Of a DNA stretch of 64,000 bases, positions 17,124-25,039 are shown one piece after another. Source of the stretch: CAVRXZ01 sp963773035 (GTDB lineage: Bacteria; Acidobacteriota; Vicinamibacteria; Vicinamibacterales; CAVVIG01); NCBI GenBank assembly GCA_963773035.1, contig CAVYZX010000025.1:62001-126000 (forward strand), read 5' to 3'. Both the position numbers and the translations under genes were made by a program. Each line of letters starts with the position of its first letter. Positions within the stretch are counted from its first letter, which is position 1. Under the pieces are notes generated by a model. It was not told the DNA's origin and ran no database searches. It worked only from the letters and a program-made list of their open reading frames with translations.

Positions 17124-19052
17124 ATGAAGATGAACTCAGGTCGAATCGTCGGATGTATCGCGGCCCTCTTGGTGTCCGCTTCGGGATTTGTGATCGGCGC
17201 GGCGGGCAGCGATGTCGCCGATGCGGTGATGAAGGGCGACAAGGCTGCGGTCCGCGCGCTGCTGCGCAAGAAGGCCGACGTGAACGCTTCGCAAGTCGAC
17301 GGGGCGACGGCGCTGCATTGGGCCGTCTATCGGGACGACTTGGAGACCGCGGATCTCCTGATTCTCGCCGGCGCCAAGGTGACTGCGACCAACCGCGAAG
17401 GTGTCACGCCGTTGTCGATGGCGGCTCTCTACGGCAACACCGCGATGATCACCCGGCTTCTGAAAGCCGGGGCGGATCCCAAGCAGCGGGGCCCGAATGG
17501 AGAGACGACGCTGATGCTCGCGGCGCGCAACGGCGATGCCGAGGCGGTCAGGGTCCTGATAGCCGCCGGTGCAGAACCGAACGCCCGGGAGACCTTGCGC
17601 GGCACGACCGCACTGATGTGGGCGGCTGAACAGAAACATCCAGCCGCCGTGAAAGCCCTGCTCGATGGCGGCGCCGATTTCCGGCTGCGCTCCGGCGGCG
17701 CAGGCCTGCCGCGGAATTACATGGCCCCGACGGTCAAAGTCGCCAACGTACAGGCTGCGGCGAAGCGATACGCCGACGCTGCCGCTGCCGGACGAACCTA
17801 TGAGGAACAGCTGGCGCTCGAGGGAAAAACCGGTCGTTTTGGAGGCGCGTCAGTTGCCAGTGGCTTCTCGACTCCTGCGGCGACGCCGGCTCAGACCCAA
17901 CCCACGCAGACACCACCCGCTCAAACCTCGCCTGCAGGTCAGGGCGGACGCGGACAGGGTGGCGGGAGAGCCGGCCAGAACGGTCGTGGAGGCGCGCCCG
18001 CGGGCGGTCAGCCGACGCCGCAGCAGGCGCCCGATCCAGACGATGACGACAACACCGAGGTCGTCGTGGCTGGCCTCGTGGGCAGCGGTGGCGGCGGTCT
18101 GACGGCGCTGGTGTTTGCGGCGCGTGAAGGCGATCTCGAGTCGGCTCAAATCCTCCTCGAAGCCGGAGCCGATGCGAATCAGACGACGGAATATGGCTGG
18201 ACTCCGCTGTTGACGGCGACGAACAACCGTCATTACAAGCTCGGTCGGTTGCTGATGGATTGGGGAGCGGACGTCAACCGCCCGAACAAGGGAGGCTGGA
18301 CGCCGCTTTACCTTGCCACCGACAACCGCAACATCGAAGGTGGCGACTATCCGGTGCCGAAGCCGGACATGGATTCGCTCGAGTACATCAAACTCCTGCT
18401 GGACTATGGGGCGAATCCCAACGGGCGGATTCGGGACAACACGCTCACTCGCACGATCTTCACCATGCAATGGCTGTTCGAGAATGGAGCGACGGCGTTC
18501 GTGCGCGCGGCCCAGTCGAGCGACATGGATCTGTTGAAGCTGCTCCTCACCTACGGCGCGGATCCCAAGATCGCGACCGCTCACAACGACACGGCCCTGA
18601 CGGTCGCAGCCGGGATTGGCTGGGTGGAAGGCGTCACCTACGAGTGGTCGAAACAAGCGAACTTCGACGTGATAAAGATGCTGTTGGATCTCGGTCTCGA
18701 TCCGAACGGCACCAACAATGACGGCCGCACACCGCTGATGGGCGCGGCGATGAAAGGCCGCAACGACGTCGTTCAGCTTCTCGTGGACCGAGGCGCCAAG
18801 CTCGACACCCGCGACAACGGAAGCCGAGACACCGATACCACGGTCTCTCAACTCGCCGGACACACCTGGCAAGCGCTCGATTATGCGGACGGCCTGGTCA
18901 GGGTTGGCGTGCAGTCTGCCGTGAATCGACCGGAAACCGCCGCATTGATCCGCAAGCTCATGACCGAACGCGGCCTGACCGTCCCACCGGCGAATCGCAC
19001 GGTCGAATCCATCTGCATCGTGGAGATCTGTCGAGAGCGAACGTGGAAATAG
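17124..19052 (+). CDS. Secreted ankyrin-repeat protein
   Basis: A 642-residue protein with a signal peptide (GCIAALLVSASGFVIGAAG). The first block of ankyrin repeats (about residues 33-195) includes DGATALHWAVYRDDLETADLLILAGAK-type units, then NREGVTPLSMAAL, NGETTLMLAARNG and GTTALMWAAEQKH. A low-complexity Pro/Gln/Gly linker (about 248-305) follows. The second block (about 318-600) has GLTALVFAAREG, YGWTPLLTATNN, GGWTPLYLATDN and DGRTPLMGAAMKG. The gene follows the DUF1592-DUF1552 pair, a recurrent neighbourhood in Acidobacteriota. It may scaffold or inhibit the exported partners; this is inference. No catalytic domain is seen. Confidence 0.93.
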   Translation: MKMNSGRIVGCIAALLVSASGFVIGAAGSDVADAVMKGDKAAVRALLRKKADVNASQVDGATALHWAVYRDDLETADLLILAGAKVTATNREGVTPLSMAALYGNTAMITRLLKAGADPKQRGPNGETTLMLAARNGDAEAVRVLIAAGAEPNARETLRGTTALMWAAEQKHPAAVKALLDGGADFRLRSGGAGLPRNYMAPTVKVANVQAAAKRYADAAAAGRTYEEQLALEGKTGRFGGASVASGFSTPAATPAQTQPTQTPPAQTSPAGQGGRGQGGGRAGQNGRGGAPAGGQPTPQQAPDPDDDDNTEVVVAGLVGSGGGGLTALVFAAREGDLESAQILLEAGADANQTTEYGWTPLLTATNNRHYKLGRLLMDWGADVNRPNKGGWTPLYLATDNRNIEGGDYPVPKPDMDSLEYIKLLLDYGANPNGRIRDNTLTRTIFTMQWLFENGATAFVRAAQSSDMDLLKLLLTYGADPKIATAHNDTALTVAAGIGWVEGVTYEWSKQANFDVIKMLLDLGLDPNGTNNDGRTPLMGAAMKGRNDVVQLLVDRGAKLDTRDNGSRDTDTTVSQLAGHTWQALDYADGLVRVGVQSAVNRPETAALIRKLMTERGLTVPPANRTVESICIVEICRERTWK

Positions 19053-19131
19053 CAGCTGTCAGCTATCAGCCGTCAGTTTCAGCGCCTCAACTCTAACTGA
19101 GAGCCGATAGCTGACAGCTGAGAGCTGCTCT
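19053..19131. repeat. 7-bp-period inverted repeat filling a convergent gap
   Basis: The left arm cagctgt, cagctat, cagccgt and the right arm cgatagc, tgacagc, tgagagc pair well. It occupies the whole 79-base space between the ends of the convergent ankyrin and cytochrome genes, so it could terminate both. Confidence 0.75.
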
Positions 19132-19608
19132 TTACTGCGGTGGCTTGAAGTTTCTCGCTAGATAGGCCAGGAGCACTGGAAAGTCCTGCTCGCTGAGAGG
19201 CGCGCCCTCGTTGAGCATCGCGCCGAGCGTTTCTTCCCACTGTTCTCGCGTTGCGCCGTGCTGGATCACTCTCTTCAGTTCGTGACACTGTGTGCACACG
19301 TTCAGCAGGATGGCTTTGCCCGCGCCGTCGGGTAGAGGACCATGGTTGTTGACCAGATACTCTATGAGGACTGGCACATCGTCGGGTTTGAGTTCCGCCC
19401 CTTTTTCAACCATCGCGGAAACCACCTTGGTCCATCCATCCTTGTCCAGCGCCTGAGTCTGGATCGGCCTCGCGTCGTGGCAGCCTGTGCAGCTGACGTT
19501 CAGGATCTGTTCTCCCCGGTCAACTTGCTGAAGGCTTGGGCTGGCCGCGAGCGTCGCGACGGCGATTGCCGCCACGACGGCCGCCCCCAAGAGACCCTTT
19601 CCAAACAT
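19132..19608 (-). CDS. Dihaem cytochrome c, periplasmic
   Basis: A 158-residue exported protein. Signal-type N-terminus (LLGAAVVAAIAVATLAASP), then two c-type haem motifs: CTGCH (C40, C43, H44) and CTQCH (C105, C108, H109). The two halves are similar (WTKVVSAMVEKGAELKPDDVPVL versus WEETLGAMLNEGAPLSEQDFPVL), so it is an internal duplication. It resembles the haem-binding domain of quinohaemoprotein amine dehydrogenase alpha subunits and related small dihaem electron carriers. Placed beside the DUF1592-DUF1552-ankyrin genes but in the opposite direction, it could carry electrons for that module; this is inference. Confidence 0.9.
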   Translation of the reverse strand: MFGKGLLGAAVVAAIAVATLAASPSLQQVDRGEQILNVSCTGCHDARPIQTQALDKDGWTKVVSAMVEKGAELKPDDVPVLIEYLVNNHGPLPDGAGKAILLNVCTQCHELKRVIQHGATREQWEETLGAMLNEGAPLSEQDFPVLLAYLARNFKPPQ

Positions 19609-19799
19609 TCTTCAATACTATCAGACGCGATCGGGCTGATTCGGGCGCTCCAGTCGGCTTTCGAGCTGCGCTTGTTCCCTGTTGACTGGCGATCCTGATA
19701 TCACGATCATGGGGACGGCATTTGCAGCTTCCACGGGGTGGCAGTTTCTGGGGAAGCGACAGGGCCCGAGTGACCTTGAGAGAGCACGAGGTGAAGGCG

Positions 19800-20216
19800 A
19801 TGCGAGCAAAGCTGTTCGTTGGAGTCGCCGGTATCGGCCTTCTTCTGGCCGCCGTTCCGGTCGCGGCACATCACGCGTTTGCGGCAGAGTTTGACGCGAA
19901 CAAGCCGGTCAAACTCACGGGCACGGTGACCAAGATGGATTGGATCAATCCACACGCCTGGATTCACATCGATGTGAAGAAGCCCGATGGAACGGTGGAG
20001 CAGTGGATGATCGAAGGAGGCACTCCCAACGCCATGTTTCGGCGTGGCTTCACAAAAGACTCGCTGGCTCCCGGAACGGTGATTGTCGTCGATGGCTATC
20101 AGGCGAAGAACGGGTCCCTGAGAGCCAATGGACGCGATCTCAAGCTACCCGATGGCCGGACGCTGTTCGTCGGCTCGTCCGGCACCGGCGCACCAGACGA
20201 GAGACCCGATAAGTAG
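19800..20216 (+). CDS. DUF6152-type small exported protein
   Basis: A 138-residue protein starting at ATG 19800 after a purine-rich site (acgaggtgaagg). The signal peptide is LFVGVAGIGLLLAAVPVAAHHAFAAEF; the HH just after the cleavage region is typical of this family. The body (LTGTVTKMDWINPHAWIHIDVKKPDGT) has the WxNPHxxxH motif and predicts a small OB-like beta barrel. A paralogue lies at 28109-28519. The next secreted gene begins 48 bases downstream, so they may be co-transcribed. Function unknown; the clustered histidines suggest metal binding, which is unproven. Confidence 0.85.
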   Translation: MRAKLFVGVAGIGLLLAAVPVAAHHAFAAEFDANKPVKLTGTVTKMDWINPHAWIHIDVKKPDGTVEQWMIEGGTPNAMFRRGFTKDSLAPGTVIVVDGYQAKNGSLRANGRDLKLPDGRTLFVGSSGTGAPDERPDK

Positions 20217-20264
20217 CGCTAAGCGGGATGGGGACCCACGACAAATAGTACGAAGAGGTTCACA

Positions 20265-21365
20265 ATGCGCGCAAGTCAGTTCTCATGTCTGCGTGTGCTG
20301 ATCGCGATCACTGTCGCCACGCTGGCATCGGTACCTGCCTCCGGACAAACGGCCGCGAAGGCCACGACCGCTGCTCCAGCAAAAGCGTGGACCGCGCCTC
20401 GTACGCCGGACGGCCAGCCCGATCTGCAGGGAGTCTGGGCGAATAACAACATCACTCCTCTCCAGCGGCCAGCACAATGGGCAGGCAAGGAGTTTCTGTC
20501 GGATGAAGAGGTGGCGGCGCTCAAGAAGGCCGCCGCATCGGCGGTTGACTCCGGCGACGACGCCGTGTTCGGCGATGCTCTCGTGCTCGCGGCGATAGCG
20601 AACACCAAAGGCAAGTCGTTCGAGCCGTCGACGGGAAACTACAACAACTTCTGGCTGGTTGAACGGGAGGTCGACAACCGGACATCACTCATTGTCGATC
20701 CGCCCGATGGGCGAGTGCCGCCTTTGACGCCCGAGGCACAGAACCGAGCTGCAAGCATCGCGGAACATAGACGACTCCATCCCGCCGATGGACCCGAGGA
20801 CCGCAGCCTTGGGGAGCGCTGTCTCACGTTCGGCACACCACGAGTGGGAGCGGGCTACAACAGCTACTATCAGATCGTCCAGACACCGGGATACGTCGCC
20901 ATCATCCACGAGCTGGGTCACGAAGTGCGATTGATTCCACTCGACGGACGGCCGCACGTCGGATCGCACCTGCGTCAGTGGCTCGGCGACTCGCGTGGCC
21001 GTTGGGACGGCGAAACGCTCGTCGTCGAAACCAGCAATTTCTCATCCAAGAGCAACTTCATGGGCTCGAACGAGAAGTTGTCCCTGGTCGAGCGTTTCAC
21101 GCGGCTGAGTCCGACGACGATCAAGTACGAATTCACGCTCAACGATCCGACAACCTGGACGAGACCGTGGACCGCCATGATTCCCCTGAAACACACCGAC
21201 GACGAGATCTACGAGTACGGGTGTCATGAAGGGAATAGCGGGCTCGAAGGCATCCTCAGCGGCCATCGCACCGAGGAGGGAGGCGAACTAGGAACGTGTT
21301 GCAGAATTGAATCTCGGAACCACAAAGGCCACAAAGAACACGAAGTCTATTGGATTTCTTTGTGA
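20265..21365 (+). CDS. Conserved secreted protein, C-terminus replaced by repeat sequence
   Basis: A 366-residue protein with a signal peptide (LRVLIAITVATLASVPASGQ) followed by the family motif RTPDGQPDLQGVW. It includes ERCLTFGTPRVG, YYQIVQTPGYVAI and the hallmark WLGDSRGRWDGETLVVETSNF. The recognisable domain ends at CHEGNSGLEGILSGHRTEEG. The last 20 or so residues (from RNHKGHKEHE) are encoded by a 9-bp-period palindrome, which also supplies the stop codon. The gene overlaps the convergent hemD-like gene by 19 bases within that repeat. Function unknown; paralogous motifs occur at 5385, 7411 and 27283. Confidence 0.85.
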   Translation: MRASQFSCLRVLIAITVATLASVPASGQTAAKATTAAPAKAWTAPRTPDGQPDLQGVWANNNITPLQRPAQWAGKEFLSDEEVAALKKAAASAVDSGDDAVFGDALVLAAIANTKGKSFEPSTGNYNNFWLVEREVDNRTSLIVDPPDGRVPPLTPEAQNRAASIAEHRRLHPADGPEDRSLGERCLTFGTPRVGAGYNSYYQIVQTPGYVAIIHELGHEVRLIPLDGRPHVGSHLRQWLGDSRGRWDGETLVVETSNFSSKSNFMGSNEKLSLVERFTRLSPTTIKYEFTLNDPTTWTRPWTAMIPLKHTDDEIYEYGCHEGNSGLEGILSGHRTEEGGELGTCCRIESRNHKGHKEHEVYWISL

Positions 21366-21385
21366 TCTTTGTGCTCTTGAGGTTC
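21316..21385. repeat. 9-bp-period inverted repeat shared by two convergent gene ends
   Basis: The left arm ccacaaagg, ccacaaaga, acacgaagt pairs with the right arm ctttgtgat, ctttgtgct, cttgaggtt. Both convergent genes run into it and stop inside it, so each arm is translated (HKGHKEH on the plus strand, HKDHKE on the minus strand). Confidence 0.85.
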
Positions 21386-22237
21386 ATCGATGAGATTGTG
21401 AAATGCAGTCTTAGTCTTCAGGGCTTCGTCGGTCAGCTCGAAGTATTCGGCTAGGGCTGTAATCATCGGTCCCATCTTGGGCCTCGCCGGTATCACGTCC
21501 GGCGTCACCCCCAGCGCCTGCAGGGCCTCTGCGCATACCGGACCAACAGCGGCAACGACGATGTCGCCACTCAGCTTGTCTTTGAGCCGGTCGGCCAGAT
21601 TCATCTCAGCCGCCACTTGAAACAGGTGACGGACTTGAATCTGGTTGGTAAACGCCACCGCGTCGATCCGATCCTCCAGCAGCTCCCGCACCAGCGACTG
21701 AAGCGGCGTTACGTCCTCTGGCAACATCCACACGTATGGCGACAGCTCCTCGAGCTTCGCCCCGCGCGTGGTCAGTGCGGCCGTCAGTGCCTCGTTTGGT
21801 TCACCGTAGTGAACCAGGGCCACCACCTTTCCCTGGAGGTCCAGCGAGGACAGCGCGTCGAGAAGCTCTCGTGTGGTGTACGGTTCCGCCGCTGTGATGT
21901 GTATCGGGATGCCGTGTTGCCGGAGGACGGCCACCGGCTTTGGTCCGCGGCAGACGACGGTCGTCTTCTGTAGCGCAGCCACAGCCGACTCGAGGCGCTC
22001 GAGCCGCGCAGCCTCGCGCAGCAGCGCGGCGGCACCTACGCCGGTAAGGAAGATCACTGCCGTCAAGCGGCCGGACACCAGTGAATCGAGGAAAGGACCG
22101 ACCTTCTCCGGCAGAACGACTTCGCGCACGGCCGGAACGACGTCAGGCGTACCGCCGAGGCGGCGGACGAGAGTGGCGGCTTCCTCGCTCATCCGCGCTT
22201 CGAGCAGCGCGACGCGACGGCCTTCAAGGCTGGGCAT
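21347..22237 (-). CDS. Uroporphyrinogen-III synthase (HemD) family protein
   Basis: A 296-residue protein of the HemD fold (two alternating Rossmann-like domains), which closes hydroxymethylbilane to uroporphyrinogen III in haem and cobalamin synthesis. Supporting motifs are RVALLEARMSEEAATLVRRLGG at the start, AVIFLTGVGAAALL, VVCRGPKPVAVLRQHG and DAVAFTNQIQVRHLF with IVVAAVGPVCAEALQALG. The gene stands alone with no other haem genes nearby, so it may be a HemD-like protein of other function. The C-terminus (EHKDHKEIQ) is translated from the arm of a palindromic repeat and is not native. It overlaps the convergent secreted gene by 19 bases. Confidence 0.78.
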   Translation of the reverse strand: MPSLEGRRVALLEARMSEEAATLVRRLGGTPDVVPAVREVVLPEKVGPFLDSLVSGRLTAVIFLTGVGAAALLREAARLERLESAVAALQKTTVVCRGPKPVAVLRQHGIPIHITAAEPYTTRELLDALSSLDLQGKVVALVHYGEPNEALTAALTTRGAKLEELSPYVWMLPEDVTPLQSLVRELLEDRIDAVAFTNQIQVRHLFQVAAEMNLADRLKDKLSGDIVVAAVGPVCAEALQALGVTPDVIPARPKMGPMITALAEYFELTDEALKTKTAFHNLIDEPQEHKDHKEIQ

Positions 22238-22273
22238 TCAGACGGTGGATCGGTTCTGGCGACTCGAAGTGTC

Positions 22274-23134
22274 CTACTTCTTCGTCGTAGACGCCGTCTG
22301 CGGGGACGGGTTTCCGGTGCACGGCGCTCCCGACACCGTCGAGACCATGATCAAGGGATTCTTGCCTCGCTGTTCGATGGCGTGCGGCGTTCCACGAGGG
22401 ATGATGCTCAGAGAACCAGCGGCGACTTGAGTCGATTCCCCACTAGCGCGCACGGCTCCTTCGCCAGCCACGACATACAGGATTTCATCGAGATCGCTGT
22501 GTGTGTGTTCGGCGATCGCCTCATGCAGTTGCAGCAGGCGCGTCGTTGAGCCGGCAAGGCATCCGAAGACGGATTCCTTGAGCGGCTCGCGACCGATGAA
22601 GTTCTTGTCGAGGAATCGTGGAATCGACACGAACACCGGAGGACCAGACGGCACCGGCGGCGGCGGTGGCGGCGCTTCGACGACGGGCGGCAGCGGCGGC
22701 GGTGGCTCGATTGGTTTAGGAATAATTCGCAACGCCGCGAAGATCTCGGCCGGCTGGCCTGCCCGTACGGTGACGTCGCGCTCCAGCGTCACGTACCCTT
22801 CGAGCTCGAATCGCAAACGATACATGCCGTCCTTCAACGGTCCGATCGACGCGGTCCCTTTATCGTCCGTCGTTGCTTCGAGATCGGCCGGCCCTGCCAC
22901 GATGACTTTGGCTCCCGGTAGCGGTGTTCCACTTACGTCTCGAACGACAACTTGCGCCGTCGTCGGCCGCGGAGCCGCGGGACGCCGAGGCGGCGCCTGC
23001 TGTGTAGCCGGTGGTGTCTGCTGGGTGCTCGGTGGTGCCTGCGGCGCCGTCGCAGGAGGACTTTGCTGAGCTTCCGCGATCGCTGTCGACAGGCCGATGG
23101 CCAGGAGAGCCAGGATGTGGGGGACGGGTTTCAT
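22274..23134 (-). CDS. Exported fusion: carboxypeptidase-regulatory-like domain plus cupin
   Basis: A 286-residue protein. Signal peptide (ILALLAIGLSTAIAEAQ), then a Pro/Gln/Thr-rich stretch (about 24-58), then a PEGA/CarboxypepD-regulatory-like beta sandwich (VVVRDVSGTPLPGAKVIVAGP to YVTLERDVTVRAGQPAEI, about 62-135), then a poly-proline linker (about 142-168). The C-terminal cupin has the metal-binding pattern HEAIAEHTHSDLDEILYVVAGEG (about 205-226, with HxH and E) and the second motif PRGTPHAIEQRG. The domain order suggests a surface or periplasmic sensor or binding protein. The ligand is unknown. Confidence 0.82.
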   Translation of the reverse strand: MKPVPHILALLAIGLSTAIAEAQQSPPATAPQAPPSTQQTPPATQQAPPRRPAAPRPTTAQVVVRDVSGTPLPGAKVIVAGPADLEATTDDKGTASIGPLKDGMYRLRFELEGYVTLERDVTVRAGQPAEIFAALRIIPKPIEPPPPLPPVVEAPPPPPPVPSGPPVFVSIPRFLDKNFIGREPLKESVFGCLAGSTTRLLQLHEAIAEHTHSDLDEILYVVAGEGAVRASGESTQVAAGSLSIIPRGTPHAIEQRGKNPLIMVSTVSGAPCTGNPSPQTASTTKK

Positions 23135-23614
23135 ACGATCCTTTCACTTGCGCGGGGCCGCAACCGACGGTGGCTCACCGGGCTTGGACCTTCGTGTGCA
23201 ACCGGAACGCCAGATTTTACATGGAGTAGAGGGCGGAGCGGCATGTGCGCTTCGGCCCATTACGCCCCTTCAAAACAGCCTAAACTCGGCCGCGGCACCG
23301 ATATTGCTCTGTTAGCTCAAACTGCCAGGTTTACGGCCGAAACCGTAGCGATACCCGACACCTGAGGGTGACTCATAGACGAGGTTAGAACAGTTCCCCG
23401 GCTGGTCATGATTGAGGTAAAGCAGTTCACAGCGGGCGTTGTTGTGCCGTTCCGTCGGCGGCCGAATCGCCGAGAGCGGCATTTTGGCTATGTCGTCGGC
23501 GTGCGCTCGGCAGATCCATCACGCTCGCGCCGTCAACTGTACCCGCGCTTCCCTGATGGCCCTCGCATCGCTGAATGCGAATGCGGCCGTTCCCGGCACC
23601 GATAACCTCGGGTC
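23135..23614. other. Intergenic region without a recognised gene
   Basis: 480 bases between the cupin gene (leftward) and yajQ (leftward). Short open frames here have no family features and no good ribosome sites. I see no tRNA, no strong hairpin and no phased repeat. It should contain the promoter of the cupin gene. Confidence 0.5.
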
Positions 23615-24115
23615 TCATCGATAGTTTCCAAACTGCAGCGCGACGCCGAAGTCCTGATCCCGCAAGTGACGCATAGCTTCCTGCAAATCGTCCTTCGACG
23701 GCGAGCTGACGCGCACCTGATCGGCCTGGATGGCGGCTTGGACTCTTTTCAGCTTCTGGTCCTTGAGGAATTTCACGATGTCGCGCGCCGCCTCGATCGG
23801 GATGCCCTGCTGAATATCGATCACTCGCTTGACCGTTGACCCGGCAGCCGGCTGTGAGGTGCCGACCTTGAAATTCTTGACGGGTACGCCTCGCCGCACC
23901 AACCGCGTCTGAACGATTTCCCACAACGCGTTCATCTTGAACTCGTCGTCCGCGACGAGCGTGAGCTTCTTTTCTGCCGCGTTCAAGTCGATGTCCGCCT
24001 TGGCGCCTTTGAAATCGTAGCGCTGTCCGACTTCCTTTCGAGCCTGATTGAGTGCGTTATCGACTTCCTGGAAATCTATCGTCGAGGTGATGTCGAAGGA
24101 CGACGTCGCAGCCAT
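23615..24115 (-). CDS. yajQ: YajQ family nucleotide/cyclic-di-GMP-binding protein
   Basis: A 166-residue protein matching the whole YajQ family length (about 160). Signature segments are SFDITSTIDFQEVDNALNQARKE at the start, RYDFKG at about 33-38, FKMNALWEIVQTRLVRRGV at about 60-78 and the end RDQDFGVALQFGNYR. Some YajQ proteins bind cyclic di-GMP and act as effectors or co-regulators; the basic biological role is otherwise unsettled. It stands alone, with fdhD diverging 43 bases upstream. Confidence 0.95.
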   Translation of the reverse strand: MAATSSFDITSTIDFQEVDNALNQARKEVGQRYDFKGAKADIDLNAAEKKLTLVADDEFKMNALWEIVQTRLVRRGVPVKNFKVGTSQPAAGSTVKRVIDIQQGIPIEAARDIVKFLKDQKLKRVQAAIQADQVRVSSPSKDDLQEAMRHLRDQDFGVALQFGNYR

Positions 24116-24158
24116 GAGTTAATTGTAGACCTATCGCCAGCTTCGCTAGAATCGAGGC

Positions 24159-24978
24159 ATGACAGAGGCGTTTCGAGCTGTGGACGTCGCGCGGGTGCGG
24201 AATGGGGTCCGCGAGGTCGGCACCGATCGGGCAGCCACAGAAGAACCGCTGGAGGTCCGGTTGCACGGGCGCCCGTTCGCCGTCATCATGCGAACGCCCG
24301 GAGCCGATCGGGAACTCACGGCCGGGTTTCTCCTCGCCGAACGCGTCCTAGTCACGCCTGACGATCTCGGTACCATCGAGTACCTGTACGGACCCATCGG
24401 CCGAGCATCCCGAAAACATCGTCAATGCCACCATCGCCGGATCGGCAGAGACGCTCGAGCGGCTGCTCGCGGCTCGGCGCCAGGTCACCACGAATTCATC
24501 CTGCGGGCTATGCGGTCGACTGACCATTGAATCCCTCCGCATCGACGCGCCTCCCGTTACGAGCACGTGGACGATTGACGCTGCAACGCTCGTCGCCATC
24601 CCGAATCGCCTGCGTGCGGCTCAAAAAGTGTTCGAGGAGACAGGCGGTCTGCACGCGGCTGGGCTTTTCACGGCCGACGGCAGGCTCGAGGCGATGGCCG
24701 AGGACGTCGGCCGCCACAACGCCGTTGATAAGGTAGTCGGCCGGATGCTGATGCAGGACCGCCTGCCTCTCTCCAACTTCTTGCTGTTTGTCAGCGGTCG
24801 AACTTCCTACGAGATCGTACAAAAGGCGTTTCTCGCTGGCATTCCCATCGTGGCTGCCGTGTCCGCACCATCGAGTCTCGCGATCGATCTGGCCCAAGAG
24901 TGCGGTCTTACGCTCGTCGGGTTCCTCCGCGGGCAGGACTTCAACGTCTACGCTCATCCCGAACGGATCGTCGGTTAA
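24159..24978 (+). pseudogene. fdhD: FdhD formate dehydrogenase accessory sulfurtransferase, frameshifted
   Basis: FdhD carries sulfur from IscS to the molybdenum cofactor of formate dehydrogenase. The first frame reads EEPLEVRLHGRPFAVIMRTPGADRELTAGFL and then loses sense after GTIEY near 24383. Removing one C (tacctg to tactg, 24383-24384) gives EYCTDPSAEHPENIVNATI and continues through TNSSCGLCGR (the catalytic CGxCG loop), GGLHAAGLF, EDVGRHNAVDKVVG and FVSGRTSYEIVQKA to the stop at 24978. The restored product of about 273 residues has normal length and all motifs. It is either a fresh frameshift or a read error. No formate dehydrogenase gene lies in the window. Confidence 0.88.
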
Positions 24979-25039
24979 GGATCCCTTGCAGTGCGTTGTC
25001 AAACGCGCTCGCGTCCTGGTGGTTTATAGTCATGTGCGT

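Noticed and set aside
23408..23605. 65-residue open frame upstream of yajQ
   Set aside because: Arg-rich, no family features, no convincing ribosome site.
24375..24420. Selenocysteine or programmed frameshifting as an explanation for the fdhD break
   Set aside because: The break is a change of frame, not an in-frame TGA, and there is no slippery heptamer or strong downstream structure that I can see.
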